From Flavobacteriaceae bacterium (GTDB taxonomy: Bacteria; Bacteroidota; Bacteroidia; Flavobacteriales; Flavobacteriaceae), in NCBI GenBank assembly GCA_013373635.1, contig JABXHN010000003.1, positions 124,001-188,000 on the forward strand: a DNA stretch of 64,000 bases. The letters are read 5' to 3'. Both the position numbers and the translations under genes were made by a program. Each line of letters starts with the position of its first letter. The first letter of the stretch is position 1. The notes below the pieces were generated by a model. The model was not told where the DNA came from. It saw only the letters and a program-made list of their open reading frames with translations, and searched no databases. This document shows, piece after piece, positions 26,729-34,647 of this stretch.

Positions 26729-27799
26729 ATGGCAGGAAATATTTTTGGAAACTTATTTAGACTCTCTAGTTATGGAGAATCGCATGGAGAAGCAATCGGT
26801 GGTGTTATTGATGGTTGTCCATCTGGTTTAGAATTGGATTTTGAAGCGATTCAAAATGATTTAGATCGAAGAAAACCAGGTCAATCTAGAATTGTAACTC
26901 AGCGTAAAGAACCGGATGAAGTTCAATTTCATTCTGGTATCTTCGAAGGAAAGACTACAGGAACTCCTATCGGTTTTGCCATTTACAACACCAATCAGAA
27001 ATCACAAGACTACGGTCATATCAAAGATTCTTATAGACCCTCTCATGCAGATTATGTCTATGATCAAAAATACGGTCATCGAGATTATAGAGGAGGAGGG
27101 AGAAGTTCTGCCAGAGAGACTGCAGCAAGAGTTGTAGCTGGTGCTATTGCAAAGCAATTAGTCGCTCCTATGATTATTAAGGCATATGTATCTCAGGTAG
27201 GTGATTTAACACTTCACACACCTTATAGTGAATTGGATTTAAATGCTATCGAAGCAAATGATGTGCGTTGTCCTGATGCAACCATGGCTTCTGCTATGGA
27301 AGATTTAATCATGAAGGTACGAAAAGAAGGGGATACTATTGGTGGAGTAGTTAGTTGTGTAATTCAAAATGTTCCTATTGGTCTTGGGGAACCTGTATTT
27401 GACAAATTACACGCTGAACTCGGTAAAGCGATGTTATCCATCAATGCAGTAAAGGGATTTGAATACGGATCTGGTTTTGCTGGAGTTCGAATGAAAGGAA
27501 GCGAACACAATGATGCCTTTAATTCAGATGGTACTACTGTGACCAATCACAGTGGAGGAATACAGGGTGGAATTAGTAACGGAATGGATATCTACTTTAA
27601 AGTTGCCTTTAAACCTGTAGCCACTTTAATACAGCCTTATACTACTATTGATAAAGACGGAAATACCGTTGAAACCAAAGGAAAAGGAAGACACGATCCC
27701 TGTGTTGTACCAAGAGCAGTACCTATTGTAGAAGCAATGGCAGCAATGGTCATGGCTGATTATATGTTATTAAATCAAATCCATAAAAATCAGTTATAA
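26729..27799 (+). CDS. aroC: chorismate synthase
   Basis: 356 residues; makes chorismate from EPSP using reduced FMN, the last shared step of aromatic amino acid and menaquinone precursor synthesis. All three signatures are visible: [18 protein letters not shown] (17-34), [19 protein letters not shown] near 122-140, and the C-terminal [19 protein letters not shown]. Length is normal for the family. It has its own promoter and no other shikimate genes nearby. Confidence 0.97.
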   Translation: MAGNIFGNLFRLSSYGESHGEAIGGVIDGCPSGLELDFEAIQNDLDRRKPGQSRIVTQRKEPDEVQFHSGIFEGKTTGTPIGFAIYNTNQKSQDYGHIKDSYRPSHADYVYDQKYGHRDYRGGGRSSARETAARVVAGAIAKQLVAPMIIKAYVSQVGDLTLHTPYSELDLNAIEANDVRCPDATMASAMEDLIMKVRKEGDTIGGVVSCVIQNVPIGLGEPVFDKLHAELGKAMLSINAVKGFEYGSGFAGVRMKGSEHNDAFNSDGTTVTNHSGGIQGGISNGMDIYFKVAFKPVATLIQPYTTIDKDGNTVETKGKGRHDPCVVPRAVPIVEAMAAMVMADYMLLNQIHKNQL

Positions 27800-27841
27800 A
27801 TTCCTATCTTTCGTCTTAATTAATTGAAAAATATAACAAGG

Positions 27842-29143
27842 ATGAAAAAACTTGCACTGCATTGGCAAATTATTTTAGGAATGGTATTAGGGGTGTTGTT
27901 TGCACTCCTCATGGTTCAATTTGATTGGGGACCTAAAATTGTATCGGATTGGGTAAAACCCTTCGGAACCATTTTTATCAATTCTTTAAAGCTCATTGCA
28001 GTACCATTAATCCTTGCTTCACTTATCAAAGGAGTATCTGATTTAAAAGATATCTCCAAACTCTCTAAAATGGGAGGGAGAACCATTGGAATGTACCTTC
28101 TTACCACGGTGATTGCTGTATCCATTGGTTTAGCAGTAGTTAATATTATCAAACCTGGTAATTCAGTTGGAGAAGCTACCAGAAATGAACTCATCGAAAA
28201 TTATAAGGGAGATGCCGACTCTAAGATTCAAGCTGCTGAAAAGCAACGTGAAGCTGGTCCATTACAGGCATTAGAAGATTTAGTTCCATCAAATATTTTT
28301 AACGCTGCATCTGACAATGGGAATATGCTTCAGGTAATCTTTTTTGCGGTGTTCTTTGGAATCGGACTTATATTGCTTCCAGAAGCTAAAGCAGATCCTG
28401 CTAAAAAATTCTTTGACTCCTTTAATGAAGTCATCCTCAAACTCATCGATTTAATTATGCTCGGAGCTCCCTATGGGGTTTTTGCCCTTTTAGCAGCACT
28501 CGTAGCTGAATCACCTAGTTTGGATTTATTTAAAGCATTAGCATGGTATGCCCTAACAGTTGTTTTAGGGCTTTCATTAATGCTTTTGGTTTATATGTTG
28601 ATCGTTTATTTTGTAACAGGTAAATCTCCTAAGTTCTTATTTCAAGGCTTGGCTCCAGCTCAATTATTAGCTTTTTCAACTAGTTCAAGTGCTGCGACAC
28701 TTCCTGTAACGATGGAACGTGTAGAAGAACACTTAGGAGTGGATGAAGAGGTGAGTAGTTTTGTACTTCCTATTGGAGCCACTATTAATATGGATGGTAC
28801 CAGTCTTTATCAGGCAGTAGCTGCAGTATTTATCGCACAGACCTTTGGTATGGATTTGAGCTTTGGAACTCAATTGGGAATCATCGCTACAGCAACGCTA
28901 GCTTCTATTGGATCAGCTGCTGTACCAGGAGCTGGTATGGTAATGCTTGTAATCGTTTTAGCTCAAGCAGGTATTCCTGAAGCAGGTCTTGCACTAATCT
29001 TTGCCGTTGACAGACCACTAGATATGTGTAGAACCGTTGTCAATGTGACTGGTGATGCATCTGTTTCAATGGTAGTAGGAAAATCCGTCGGAAAACTTAG
29101 AGAACCCCATGCTAAAGAATGGGACGATAATTACAAAAAGTAA
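27842..29143 (+). CDS. dicarboxylate/amino acid:cation symporter (DAACS family)
   Basis: 433 residues from ATG 27842; the frame continues 6 codons upstream to a TTG, but the ATG gives the typical MKKLALHWQIILGMVLGV start. Eight membrane helices and two hairpins are expected. The family's substrate/cation motifs are present: serine-rich TSSSAATLPVTMERVEEHLG, NMDGTSLYQAVAAVFIAQ and AVDRPLDMCRTVVNVTGDA. It takes up glutamate, aspartate or C4-dicarboxylates with H+ or Na+; the exact ion and substrate are not readable. An inserted hydrophilic loop lies at about 120-150. It abuts the convergent DCC gene with no gap. Confidence 0.92.
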   Translation: MKKLALHWQIILGMVLGVLFALLMVQFDWGPKIVSDWVKPFGTIFINSLKLIAVPLILASLIKGVSDLKDISKLSKMGGRTIGMYLLTTVIAVSIGLAVVNIIKPGNSVGEATRNELIENYKGDADSKIQAAEKQREAGPLQALEDLVPSNIFNAASDNGNMLQVIFFAVFFGIGLILLPEAKADPAKKFFDSFNEVILKLIDLIMLGAPYGVFALLAALVAESPSLDLFKALAWYALTVVLGLSLMLLVYMLIVYFVTGKSPKFLFQGLAPAQLLAFSTSSSAATLPVTMERVEEHLGVDEEVSSFVLPIGATINMDGTSLYQAVAAVFIAQTFGMDLSFGTQLGIIATATLASIGSAAVPGAGMVMLVIVLAQAGIPEAGLALIFAVDRPLDMCRTVVNVTGDASVSMVVGKSVGKLREPHAKEWDDNYKK

Positions 29144-29554
29144 TCAGACCTCTCTAAAATAGCTTGTATCGACATTTATTGGAATGGCACACTGTGGTTT
29201 TTTAAACCACTTTAAGCGACGTTTTGCAATAAAGTCATAAGTCCAATCCCCAAAACAAGTTGGAAACATCAGTAGTGGATAGACAAGTTTCCACAATCCT
29301 CCAAGTGCGTTTAAACTTTTGAGAACTGCTCTTGACTTGATAAAATAAGCCACCTTTTGCTCGATTAAGACAATGCTGTCGATTCGTTTGGTATCGATTC
29401 CAGATTGACTTGTGAGTTTAATTCCCAAGGTAGAGTTAAGTGGAACATAAGTAAAACGGTGCTTGCGATCTCTCTTGTATAAAAAACGCACGGATCGATG
29501 ACAAAGACCACAGTCTCCGTCGTACAATAAGATATAGGGGGTATCTATACTCAT
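29144..29554 (-). CDS. DCC-family (DUF393) thiol-disulfide oxidoreductase-like protein
   Basis: 136 residues named for the DxxCxxC signature, seen as YDGDCGLCHRSVRFL with Cys15 and Cys18. The family has a thioredoxin-like arrangement and is believed to do thiol redox chemistry, but no substrate is established. KLTSQSGIDTKRIDSIVLIE and RRLKWFKKPQC are typical later blocks. It overlaps the mutS2-like start region by 4 bases (ATGA), so it is translated from the same transcript. Confidence 0.85.
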   Translation of the reverse strand: MSIDTPYILLYDGDCGLCHRSVRFLYKRDRKHRFTYVPLNSTLGIKLTSQSGIDTKRIDSIVLIEQKVAYFIKSRAVLKSLNALGGLWKLVYPLLMFPTCFGDWTYDFIAKRRLKWFKKPQCAIPINVDTSYFREV

Positions 29555-31731
29555 TTTGCAGCTTGAACCAGTTCTAAGTTATCTAAAGCTACATGAGTGG
29601 TAAACATTCCGTAATTGACAATAGCCTTGTCTTTTTCTATAGAATCAATGGAACCGACTGCCTTGCCATCAAATAGACGAACGCGATCTCCTACTTTGAA
29701 AGTTGGTCTTGGCTTAGGTTTCTGTGCTATTTTTTGCTCTAAAGCAGCTTTTTTCTTTTTCTCCTTTCGTACAACCTCTATTTTCTTTTCCAGTTCTTGA
29801 ACTACTTTCTTCTTTTCCTCTATCTCAATCTTGCGTTGTTTGGCCTGAACTTTTTTGCGTTTGCTATTTTCTAATTGTACAACCTCTAATAATTTAGAGA
29901 CTAATTTTCGTTTGTTATTGTCTACAAAGTACAGTTCAGATAATTCATCGAGTTTGGTTCCAAGTTGAATCATCTTGGTATTGTAGTCGTAAAGCTGTTG
30001 ATAGTTAACTAACTTATCTTGAAGTTTTTTATTTATTTTTTCAAGTTTTTCGGACTCCAAGCGTACTTTTTGCTCTTCATCCTTGAGCTTAGATCCTGTC
30101 TTACGAATTTCGGAGCGTTCTTTTTGAAGTTTTGCGATCGTGGCATCAAATCGCACTTTTCCTCGTTCAATTTTCTTTTTAGCTTGATTGATAAAACGGT
30201 AGGGGATGCCATTTTTTTGAGCGACTTCAAAAGTAAACGAACTACCTGCCTCACCGAGCATTAATTGAAATGTAGGTTCCAAAGAATTAGGATCAAAAAG
30301 CATATTGGCATTCGAGGCGGCATCTAATTCATTAGCGAGCATCTTTAAATTCGAATAGTGTGTAGTGATCACACCATAAGCGCCCTTTTCGTAAAATACT
30401 TCTAAAAACGTTTCTGCTAAGGCTCCACCGAGTTCTGGATCAGAACCCGATCCAAACTCATCGATCAAGAACAAAGTACTGTGATTGCACTTCTTTAAGA
30501 ACTGATTCATATTCTTAAGACGGTAGCTATAGGTACTTAAATGGTTTTCAATGGATTGATTGTCACCGATATCAGTTAATATACGATCAAATATACAGGC
30601 TTTGGATCGCTCATGTACGGGTATTAAAATACCTGATTGAAGCATGAGCTGTAATAGACCGATGGTCTTTAAGGTAATGGATTTTCCACCGGCATTAGGC
30701 CCTGAAATTACAACGATTCTGTTAGATTCATTGAGACTGATATCCTGAGGAAAGGTCTTGGCTCCAGTTTTATTATTAGCTACTAAAAGTAGTGGGTGAT
30801 AGGCTTTTTTAAAATCAAGTACAGGCCTGTCGACAATCACTGGCATCAATGCATTGATCTTTTTAGCGTATTTCGCTTTTGCAGCCGTATAATCCATATG
30901 AACCAAATAGTTCTGAAATCCATCCAATAATTCTTTTGAAGGTCTCATAAAATCCGTAAGTACTCCAAGTATCTTTCTGATTTCTTGTTCCTCCTCATAG
31001 ATGAGATTGTTGAGCGTTCGATTGTGTTGCATACTAGCATCCGGCTCAATAAATACGATCGATCCTGTTTTAGAACTACCGAGAACTGAACCCTTTACCT
31101 TTTTGCGATACATTGATTTAACTGCTAATACACGCTTGTTCTCAATTACAGATTCTCTAATGTCATCTAAATAATCTGAAGCACTATAAGTGGAAAGTGC
31201 AGAACTAAAACTCTTGTTGATCTTATCTTTTACAGCTCCTAATTTTTTTCGAATATCGTAGAGCTCATTCGACGCTGAGTTTTTAATCTCTCCGTATTTG
31301 TCAAAAACCTTATCAATGGCTTCTGGTATTTCTTTTTCAACTGTAAAATTCTCTGTGTGTAAATACAGCAAAGGATAATAGGTCTTAAACTTTCTAAAGA
31401 ACTTAATATGCTCATTCACACATACACATATACTGTGTATTCGTTTAAAACTTTCTTGTTCTAAAACTGTATTTTCAATTAACAATAACTTTAGTTCAGA
31501 ACTAATGGCTTCAAATTCATGAGATGGAATTCGATTGTCATTGTCAAAAGAGGCGAGGTATTCAGAGGTTTCTTTTAAGGTGTTTTTAATGGCTTCCACT
31601 TCTCTAAATGGAACTAAGACATCTAGAGCTTGTTTTCCTAAATCAGTAATGGCGTTCTCTTTGATTTGAGAGACTACTGTTTGAAATTCTAAATCTTGAA
31701 GTGTTTTAGATTGTATTTTGTTTAGGGTCAT
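29551..31731 (-). CDS. MutS2-like ATPase lacking the C-terminal Smr nuclease domain
   Basis: 726 residues. It has the MutS-family ATPase core: Walker A GPNAGGKSITLKTIG near 343, Walker B FLIDEFGSGSDPELGGALAE near 420, and TTHYSNLKMLA. Preceding helices correspond to the MutS2 core/clamp and there is a long lysine/glutamate coiled coil (about 520-660). The chain ends in a small beta-rich, KOW-like segment (FKVGDRVRLFDGKAVGSI). The Smr endonuclease domain (LDLRG-type motif) that ends canonical MutS2 is absent, so cleavage activity is doubtful. MutS2 proteins act on recombination intermediates or rescue collided ribosomes; which applies here is open. Confidence 0.88.
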   Translation of the reverse strand: MTLNKIQSKTLQDLEFQTVVSQIKENAITDLGKQALDVLVPFREVEAIKNTLKETSEYLASFDNDNRIPSHEFEAISSELKLLLIENTVLEQESFKRIHSICVCVNEHIKFFRKFKTYYPLLYLHTENFTVEKEIPEAIDKVFDKYGEIKNSASNELYDIRKKLGAVKDKINKSFSSALSTYSASDYLDDIRESVIENKRVLAVKSMYRKKVKGSVLGSSKTGSIVFIEPDASMQHNRTLNNLIYEEEQEIRKILGVLTDFMRPSKELLDGFQNYLVHMDYTAAKAKYAKKINALMPVIVDRPVLDFKKAYHPLLLVANNKTGAKTFPQDISLNESNRIVVISGPNAGGKSITLKTIGLLQLMLQSGILIPVHERSKACIFDRILTDIGDNQSIENHLSTYSYRLKNMNQFLKKCNHSTLFLIDEFGSGSDPELGGALAETFLEVFYEKGAYGVITTHYSNLKMLANELDAASNANMLFDPNSLEPTFQLMLGEAGSSFTFEVAQKNGIPYRFINQAKKKIERGKVRFDATIAKLQKERSEIRKTGSKLKDEEQKVRLESEKLEKINKKLQDKLVNYQQLYDYNTKMIQLGTKLDELSELYFVDNNKRKLVSKLLEVVQLENSKRKKVQAKQRKIEIEEKKKVVQELEKKIEVVRKEKKKKAALEQKIAQKPKPRPTFKVGDRVRLFDGKAVGSIDSIEKDKAIVNYGMFTTHVALDNLELVQAAK

Positions 31732-31769
31732 TAAAGCCTTAATTTAGATGAACAAAAATAATCAATTTA

Positions 31770-32438
31770 ATGAAGCTGATCCTTCCTAATGATTGGAACT
31801 TAGAATTAAAAGAGTTAACAGAGGCTGTTACCTTTAAAAATCTTGAGGAGTATATCCTAAAGGAATACGAGTCTAAGGCATGTTATCCTCCTTTAAATCA
31901 GATATTTAAAGCTTTTGAGTACTGTAGCTTAAATCAACTTAAAGTAGTGCTCTTAGGTCAGGATCCATATCACGGAGCGCATCAAGCGACTGGGATGTCC
32001 TTTTCGGTTCCTCTAGGAGTCAAACATCCTCCATCACTGGTGAATATCTTTAGAGAGCTGGAAACGGATCAAGATACCTCTTATCCCATTTCAGGAGAAT
32101 TAGACCCATGGGCACAGCAGGGAGTTCTTCTTTTAAATACAGCCTTATCTGTTGTAGAATCTACCCCAGGCGCTCATCTCAAAGAGTGGAGCTTTTTTAC
32201 CGATGCGATTATTGAACATATTTCAAAAAGAAGCGAAGGAGTGGTCTTTATGCTTTGGGGTGGTTTTGCTCACAAGAAGGAAAAGCTGATCGATACAAAT
32301 AAACACTGTATTTTAAAAAGTGGACACCCTTCACCTCTGAGTGCTAACAAAGGTCATTGGTTTGGAAATGCACATTTTTCAAAGGCAAATCACTATCTAG
32401 AAGGTATTGGAAAAGACCCTATAGATTGGAGGCTATAA
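31770..32438 (+). CDS. ung: uracil-DNA glycosylase (family 1)
   Basis: 222 residues; removes uracil from DNA in base-excision repair. The family-1 signatures are exact: water-activating loop GQDPYHG (63-69, catalytic Asp65), LLLNTALSVV, and the minor-groove loop GHPSPLSANKGHWFGN with the catalytic His. Length is that of Ung proteins. Its 3' end overlaps the convergent nucleoside phosphorylase by 20 bases. Confidence 0.97.
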   Translation: MKLILPNDWNLELKELTEAVTFKNLEEYILKEYESKACYPPLNQIFKAFEYCSLNQLKVVLLGQDPYHGAHQATGMSFSVPLGVKHPPSLVNIFRELETDQDTSYPISGELDPWAQQGVLLLNTALSVVESTPGAHLKEWSFFTDAIIEHISKRSEGVVFMLWGGFAHKKEKLIDTNKHCILKSGHPSPLSANKGHWFGNAHFSKANHYLEGIGKDPIDWRL

Positions 32439-33282
32439 TCGAAAGTGTCTTTTCGATAAGCTTTTGAATACTCTTTTGAGGATCCTTTGAAAAACTTCCC
32501 TTTGAACGTTGAGCGAGAATACAATTAAGTGATAAAGCCTGATGTCCCATTAAAGTAGAAAAGGCGTAAATCGCTGATGTCTCCATTTCTAAATTGGTCA
32601 CATTTAAGTCTTTATAGTGATAACGACTCAGTTGATCGATAAAATTAGGAGTCTTGGAGGGCAATCGAAGTGCTCTACCTTGAGGTCCGTAAAAACCAAC
32701 AAAAGTAGCTGTTAAACCTCTGTGAAAATCAGTGGTGTCAAACCAACTTAATAAACTTGAGTCGGCCTTTGATATATAGGGGCTCAGGTTTTTTAATCCA
32801 GTTTTTAATCTAAAATCATCGATAAATCCGTGATCTTCCACTTGATAAAAATGGATTGCTTGATCGAATCCAATGGCTGCCTCACTAACTACAAACTGAT
32901 CGACATCGATATGCTCATCAATCGATCCTGAAGTCCCAATTCGAATGATTTTAAGAGAGCTGAGCTGTTCTTTAACGGTTCTGGTTTTAAAGTCAATATT
33001 CACTAAGGCATCGAGTTCGTTAAAGACGATATCGATATTATCAGCTCCTATTCCTGTTGATATGACAGAGATTCGATGTCCCTTATAGGTTCCAGTATGA
33101 GTTACAAATTCTCGCGAAGATTTTTTGAGTTCTACAGTATCAAAACAATCGCTAATCATTTCGACGCGATTGGGATCTCCAACAGTAATAATCATTGGAG
33201 CAATATCCTCTGGTTTGAGATTGAGATGATAGATGGATCCATCATCGTTTAAGATAAGTTCAGAAGATTTTAAACTTTTCAT
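32419..33282 (-). CDS. nucleoside phosphorylase (uridine-phosphorylase-like)
   Basis: 287 residues of the PNP/UDP family: ITVGDPNRVEMISDCF near 32-47 gives the phosphate-binding GDPxR, STGIGADNIDIVFNEL, IRIGTSGSIDEHIDVDQFVVSEAAIGFD, and VTNLEMETSAIYAFSTLMG with the ribose-binding MExE-like motif. It splits a nucleoside with phosphate into base and ribose-1-phosphate for salvage. Purine versus pyrimidine preference is not decidable by eye; overall similarity favours uridine. Its start overlaps the SUI1 stop by 4 bases, so the two are in one unit. Confidence 0.87.
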   Translation of the reverse strand: MKSLKSSELILNDDGSIYHLNLKPEDIAPMIITVGDPNRVEMISDCFDTVELKKSSREFVTHTGTYKGHRISVISTGIGADNIDIVFNELDALVNIDFKTRTVKEQLSSLKIIRIGTSGSIDEHIDVDQFVVSEAAIGFDQAIHFYQVEDHGFIDDFRLKTGLKNLSPYISKADSSLLSWFDTTDFHRGLTATFVGFYGPQGRALRLPSKTPNFIDQLSRYHYKDLNVTNLEMETSAIYAFSTLMGHQALSLNCILAQRSKGSFSKDPQKSIQKLIEKTLSIIASNL

Positions 33283-33602
33283 CCACCGACACGTTTAACT
33301 TTATATCCAAGTGACTTTAAATCTTCCATAATGACTTTTCTGTAATCACCTTGGATAATCATCGCTCCATTTTTAACAGAACCTCCAACACCTAGTTTGG
33401 ATTTAATTTTTTTAGCTAAAGCTTTAAATTCTTCTTCTGATCCTTGAAAGTCTTCGACAATGGTAATGGGTTTCCCTTTGCGTTTCTCGTATTTACAAAT
33501 CAAAGGTTCCTCTTGAGCAGAGAATTCAGGGGCATCCAATACTTCCTCCTCACTGGTAACATGGTCTGGAAATAGGTTCTTTAATTGATCTTGTAAATCC
33601 AT
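33279..33602 (-). CDS. SUI1/eIF1-like translation factor (YciH family)
   Basis: 107 residues. The C-terminal 70 residues are the SUI1 fold: RKGKPITIVEDFQGSEEEF, LAKKIKSKLGVGGSVKNG and IIQGDYRKVIMEDLKSLGYK. Bacterial YciH resembles eukaryotic eIF1 and can affect fidelity of translation initiation and stress-time translation. An acidic N-terminal 35 residues precede it. Overlaps the genes on both sides (1 base and 4 bases), forming oxygenase - SUI1 - phosphorylase. Confidence 0.9.
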   Translation of the reverse strand: MDLQDQLKNLFPDHVTSEEEVLDAPEFSAQEEPLICKYEKRKGKPITIVEDFQGSEEEFKALAKKIKSKLGVGGSVKNGAMIIQGDYRKVIMEDLKSLGYKVKRVGG

Positions 33603-34549
33603 TATTCTTTGATAAGTCCTAATTCAACAAGTCTTTCGTGAAGGTATTCTCCTGCAGTACAGTCTTCAAATTGTTTGGGGTGATCAGCATCGACACAGCC
33701 TTCCAAACAGTTTAGTTTCATACTCGATATAGGGTGCATAAAGAACGGAATGGAATATCTAGAGGATCCCCAAAGTTCACGTTCTGGATTGACTACTTGA
33801 TGAATGGTCGATTTGAGTTTGTTATTCGACAATCTAGAGAGCATATCTCCAACATTAATCATCAACTGATCTGGACGCGCTATAGCATCGTGCCATACGC
33901 CTTGATGGTCTTGTACTTGTAATCCTTTACCCTGAGCACCCATTAAAAGAGTGATGAGATTGATATCGCCGTGAGCAGCTGCTCGAACAGCATCTTTAGG
34001 TTCATCAACTATAGGAGGGTAGTGGATCGGTCTTAATATGGAGTTACCATTTTGAACGTATTGATCAAAATAGCGTTCGTCCAATCCCAAATAAAGAGCA
34101 AGAGCTCTAAGTACATAAACAGCTGTTTTCTCTAACTTTTTATAAGCTGTTTTTCCAACGGTATTAAAGTTAGGAACCTCACTGACTATAACATTAGCAG
34201 GGTATTCGGATTTTAAGGCTTCTGGAATTTCATATTGTCCAAAATGCCAAAACTCCTTTAAATCACCAGCCTTATATCCTTTTGCAGATTCTTTTCCAAA
34301 AGATGTATAACCTCGTTGACCACCTATTCCTTCGATTTCATAGTTCTTTTTGATCTCTTCGTCCAAATTGAAAAAGGATTTGACTTCAGAATAGAGCTCA
34401 TCGATTAAATTTTGATCGAGAAAATGTCCACTTAAAGCCACAAAACCGATATCGCTAAAGGCAGCGCCAATATCTTGAACAAATTGTTGTTTGTCTTCAG
34501 CTTTTTCACTGAGGAAGAGTCTCAGGTCAACACTAGGTATTCTACTCAT
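33602..34549 (-). CDS. 2-oxoglutarate-Fe(II) oxygenase, isopenicillin-N-synthase family
   Basis: 315 residues with an N-terminal DIOX_N-type region (VDLRLFLS, DIGFVALSGHFL) and a jelly-roll oxygenase domain. Iron ligands are His193 and Asp195 (AAHGDINLITLL) and His250 (KSTIHQVV); Arg264 and Ser266 (RYS) would hold 2-oxoglutarate. The substrate is unknown: such enzymes in non-producer bacteria are annotated generically and do not imply antibiotic synthesis. It heads the oxygenase - SUI1 - phosphorylase unit, with a minus-strand TAAATTTG -7 box at 34570-34577. Confidence 0.88.
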   Translation of the reverse strand: MSRIPSVDLRLFLSEKAEDKQQFVQDIGAAFSDIGFVALSGHFLDQNLIDELYSEVKSFFNLDEEIKKNYEIEGIGGQRGYTSFGKESAKGYKAGDLKEFWHFGQYEIPEALKSEYPANVIVSEVPNFNTVGKTAYKKLEKTAVYVLRALALYLGLDERYFDQYVQNGNSILRPIHYPPIVDEPKDAVRAAAHGDINLITLLMGAQGKGLQVQDHQGVWHDAIARPDQLMINVGDMLSRLSNNKLKSTIHQVVNPERELWGSSRYSIPFFMHPISSMKLNCLEGCVDADHPKQFEDCTAGEYLHERLVELGLIKE

Positions 34550-34569
34550 GATGTTTGATTTAATGAATT

Positions 34570-34577
34570 CAAATTTA
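34570..34577 (-). promoter_or_regulatory. -7 promoter element for the oxygenase - SUI1 - phosphorylase unit
   Basis: Minus-strand TAAATTTG, an exact TAnnTTTG, 20 bases upstream of the ATG at 34549. No good -33 box at the usual distance. Confidence 0.5.
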
Positions 34578-34597
34578 ACAAATAGTTTTCAAGTCCA

Positions 34598-34630
34598 TTT
34601 GATATACTATTTAATATTTTTTTACATTTA
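34598..34630 (+). promoter_or_regulatory. promoter for the second fused E1 gene
   Basis: TTTG (34598-34601), 21-base spacer, TACATTTA (34623-34630; last base off consensus), 17 bases ahead of the ATG at 34648. Confidence 0.5.
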
Positions 34631-34647
34631 TATAACAAACTGCCTGT

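Noticed and set aside
33602-34549. Beta-lactam biosynthesis from the isopenicillin-N-synthase-like oxygenase
   Set aside because: The family name is structural; no ACV synthetase or other pathway gene is present, and neighbours are SUI1 and a nucleoside phosphorylase.
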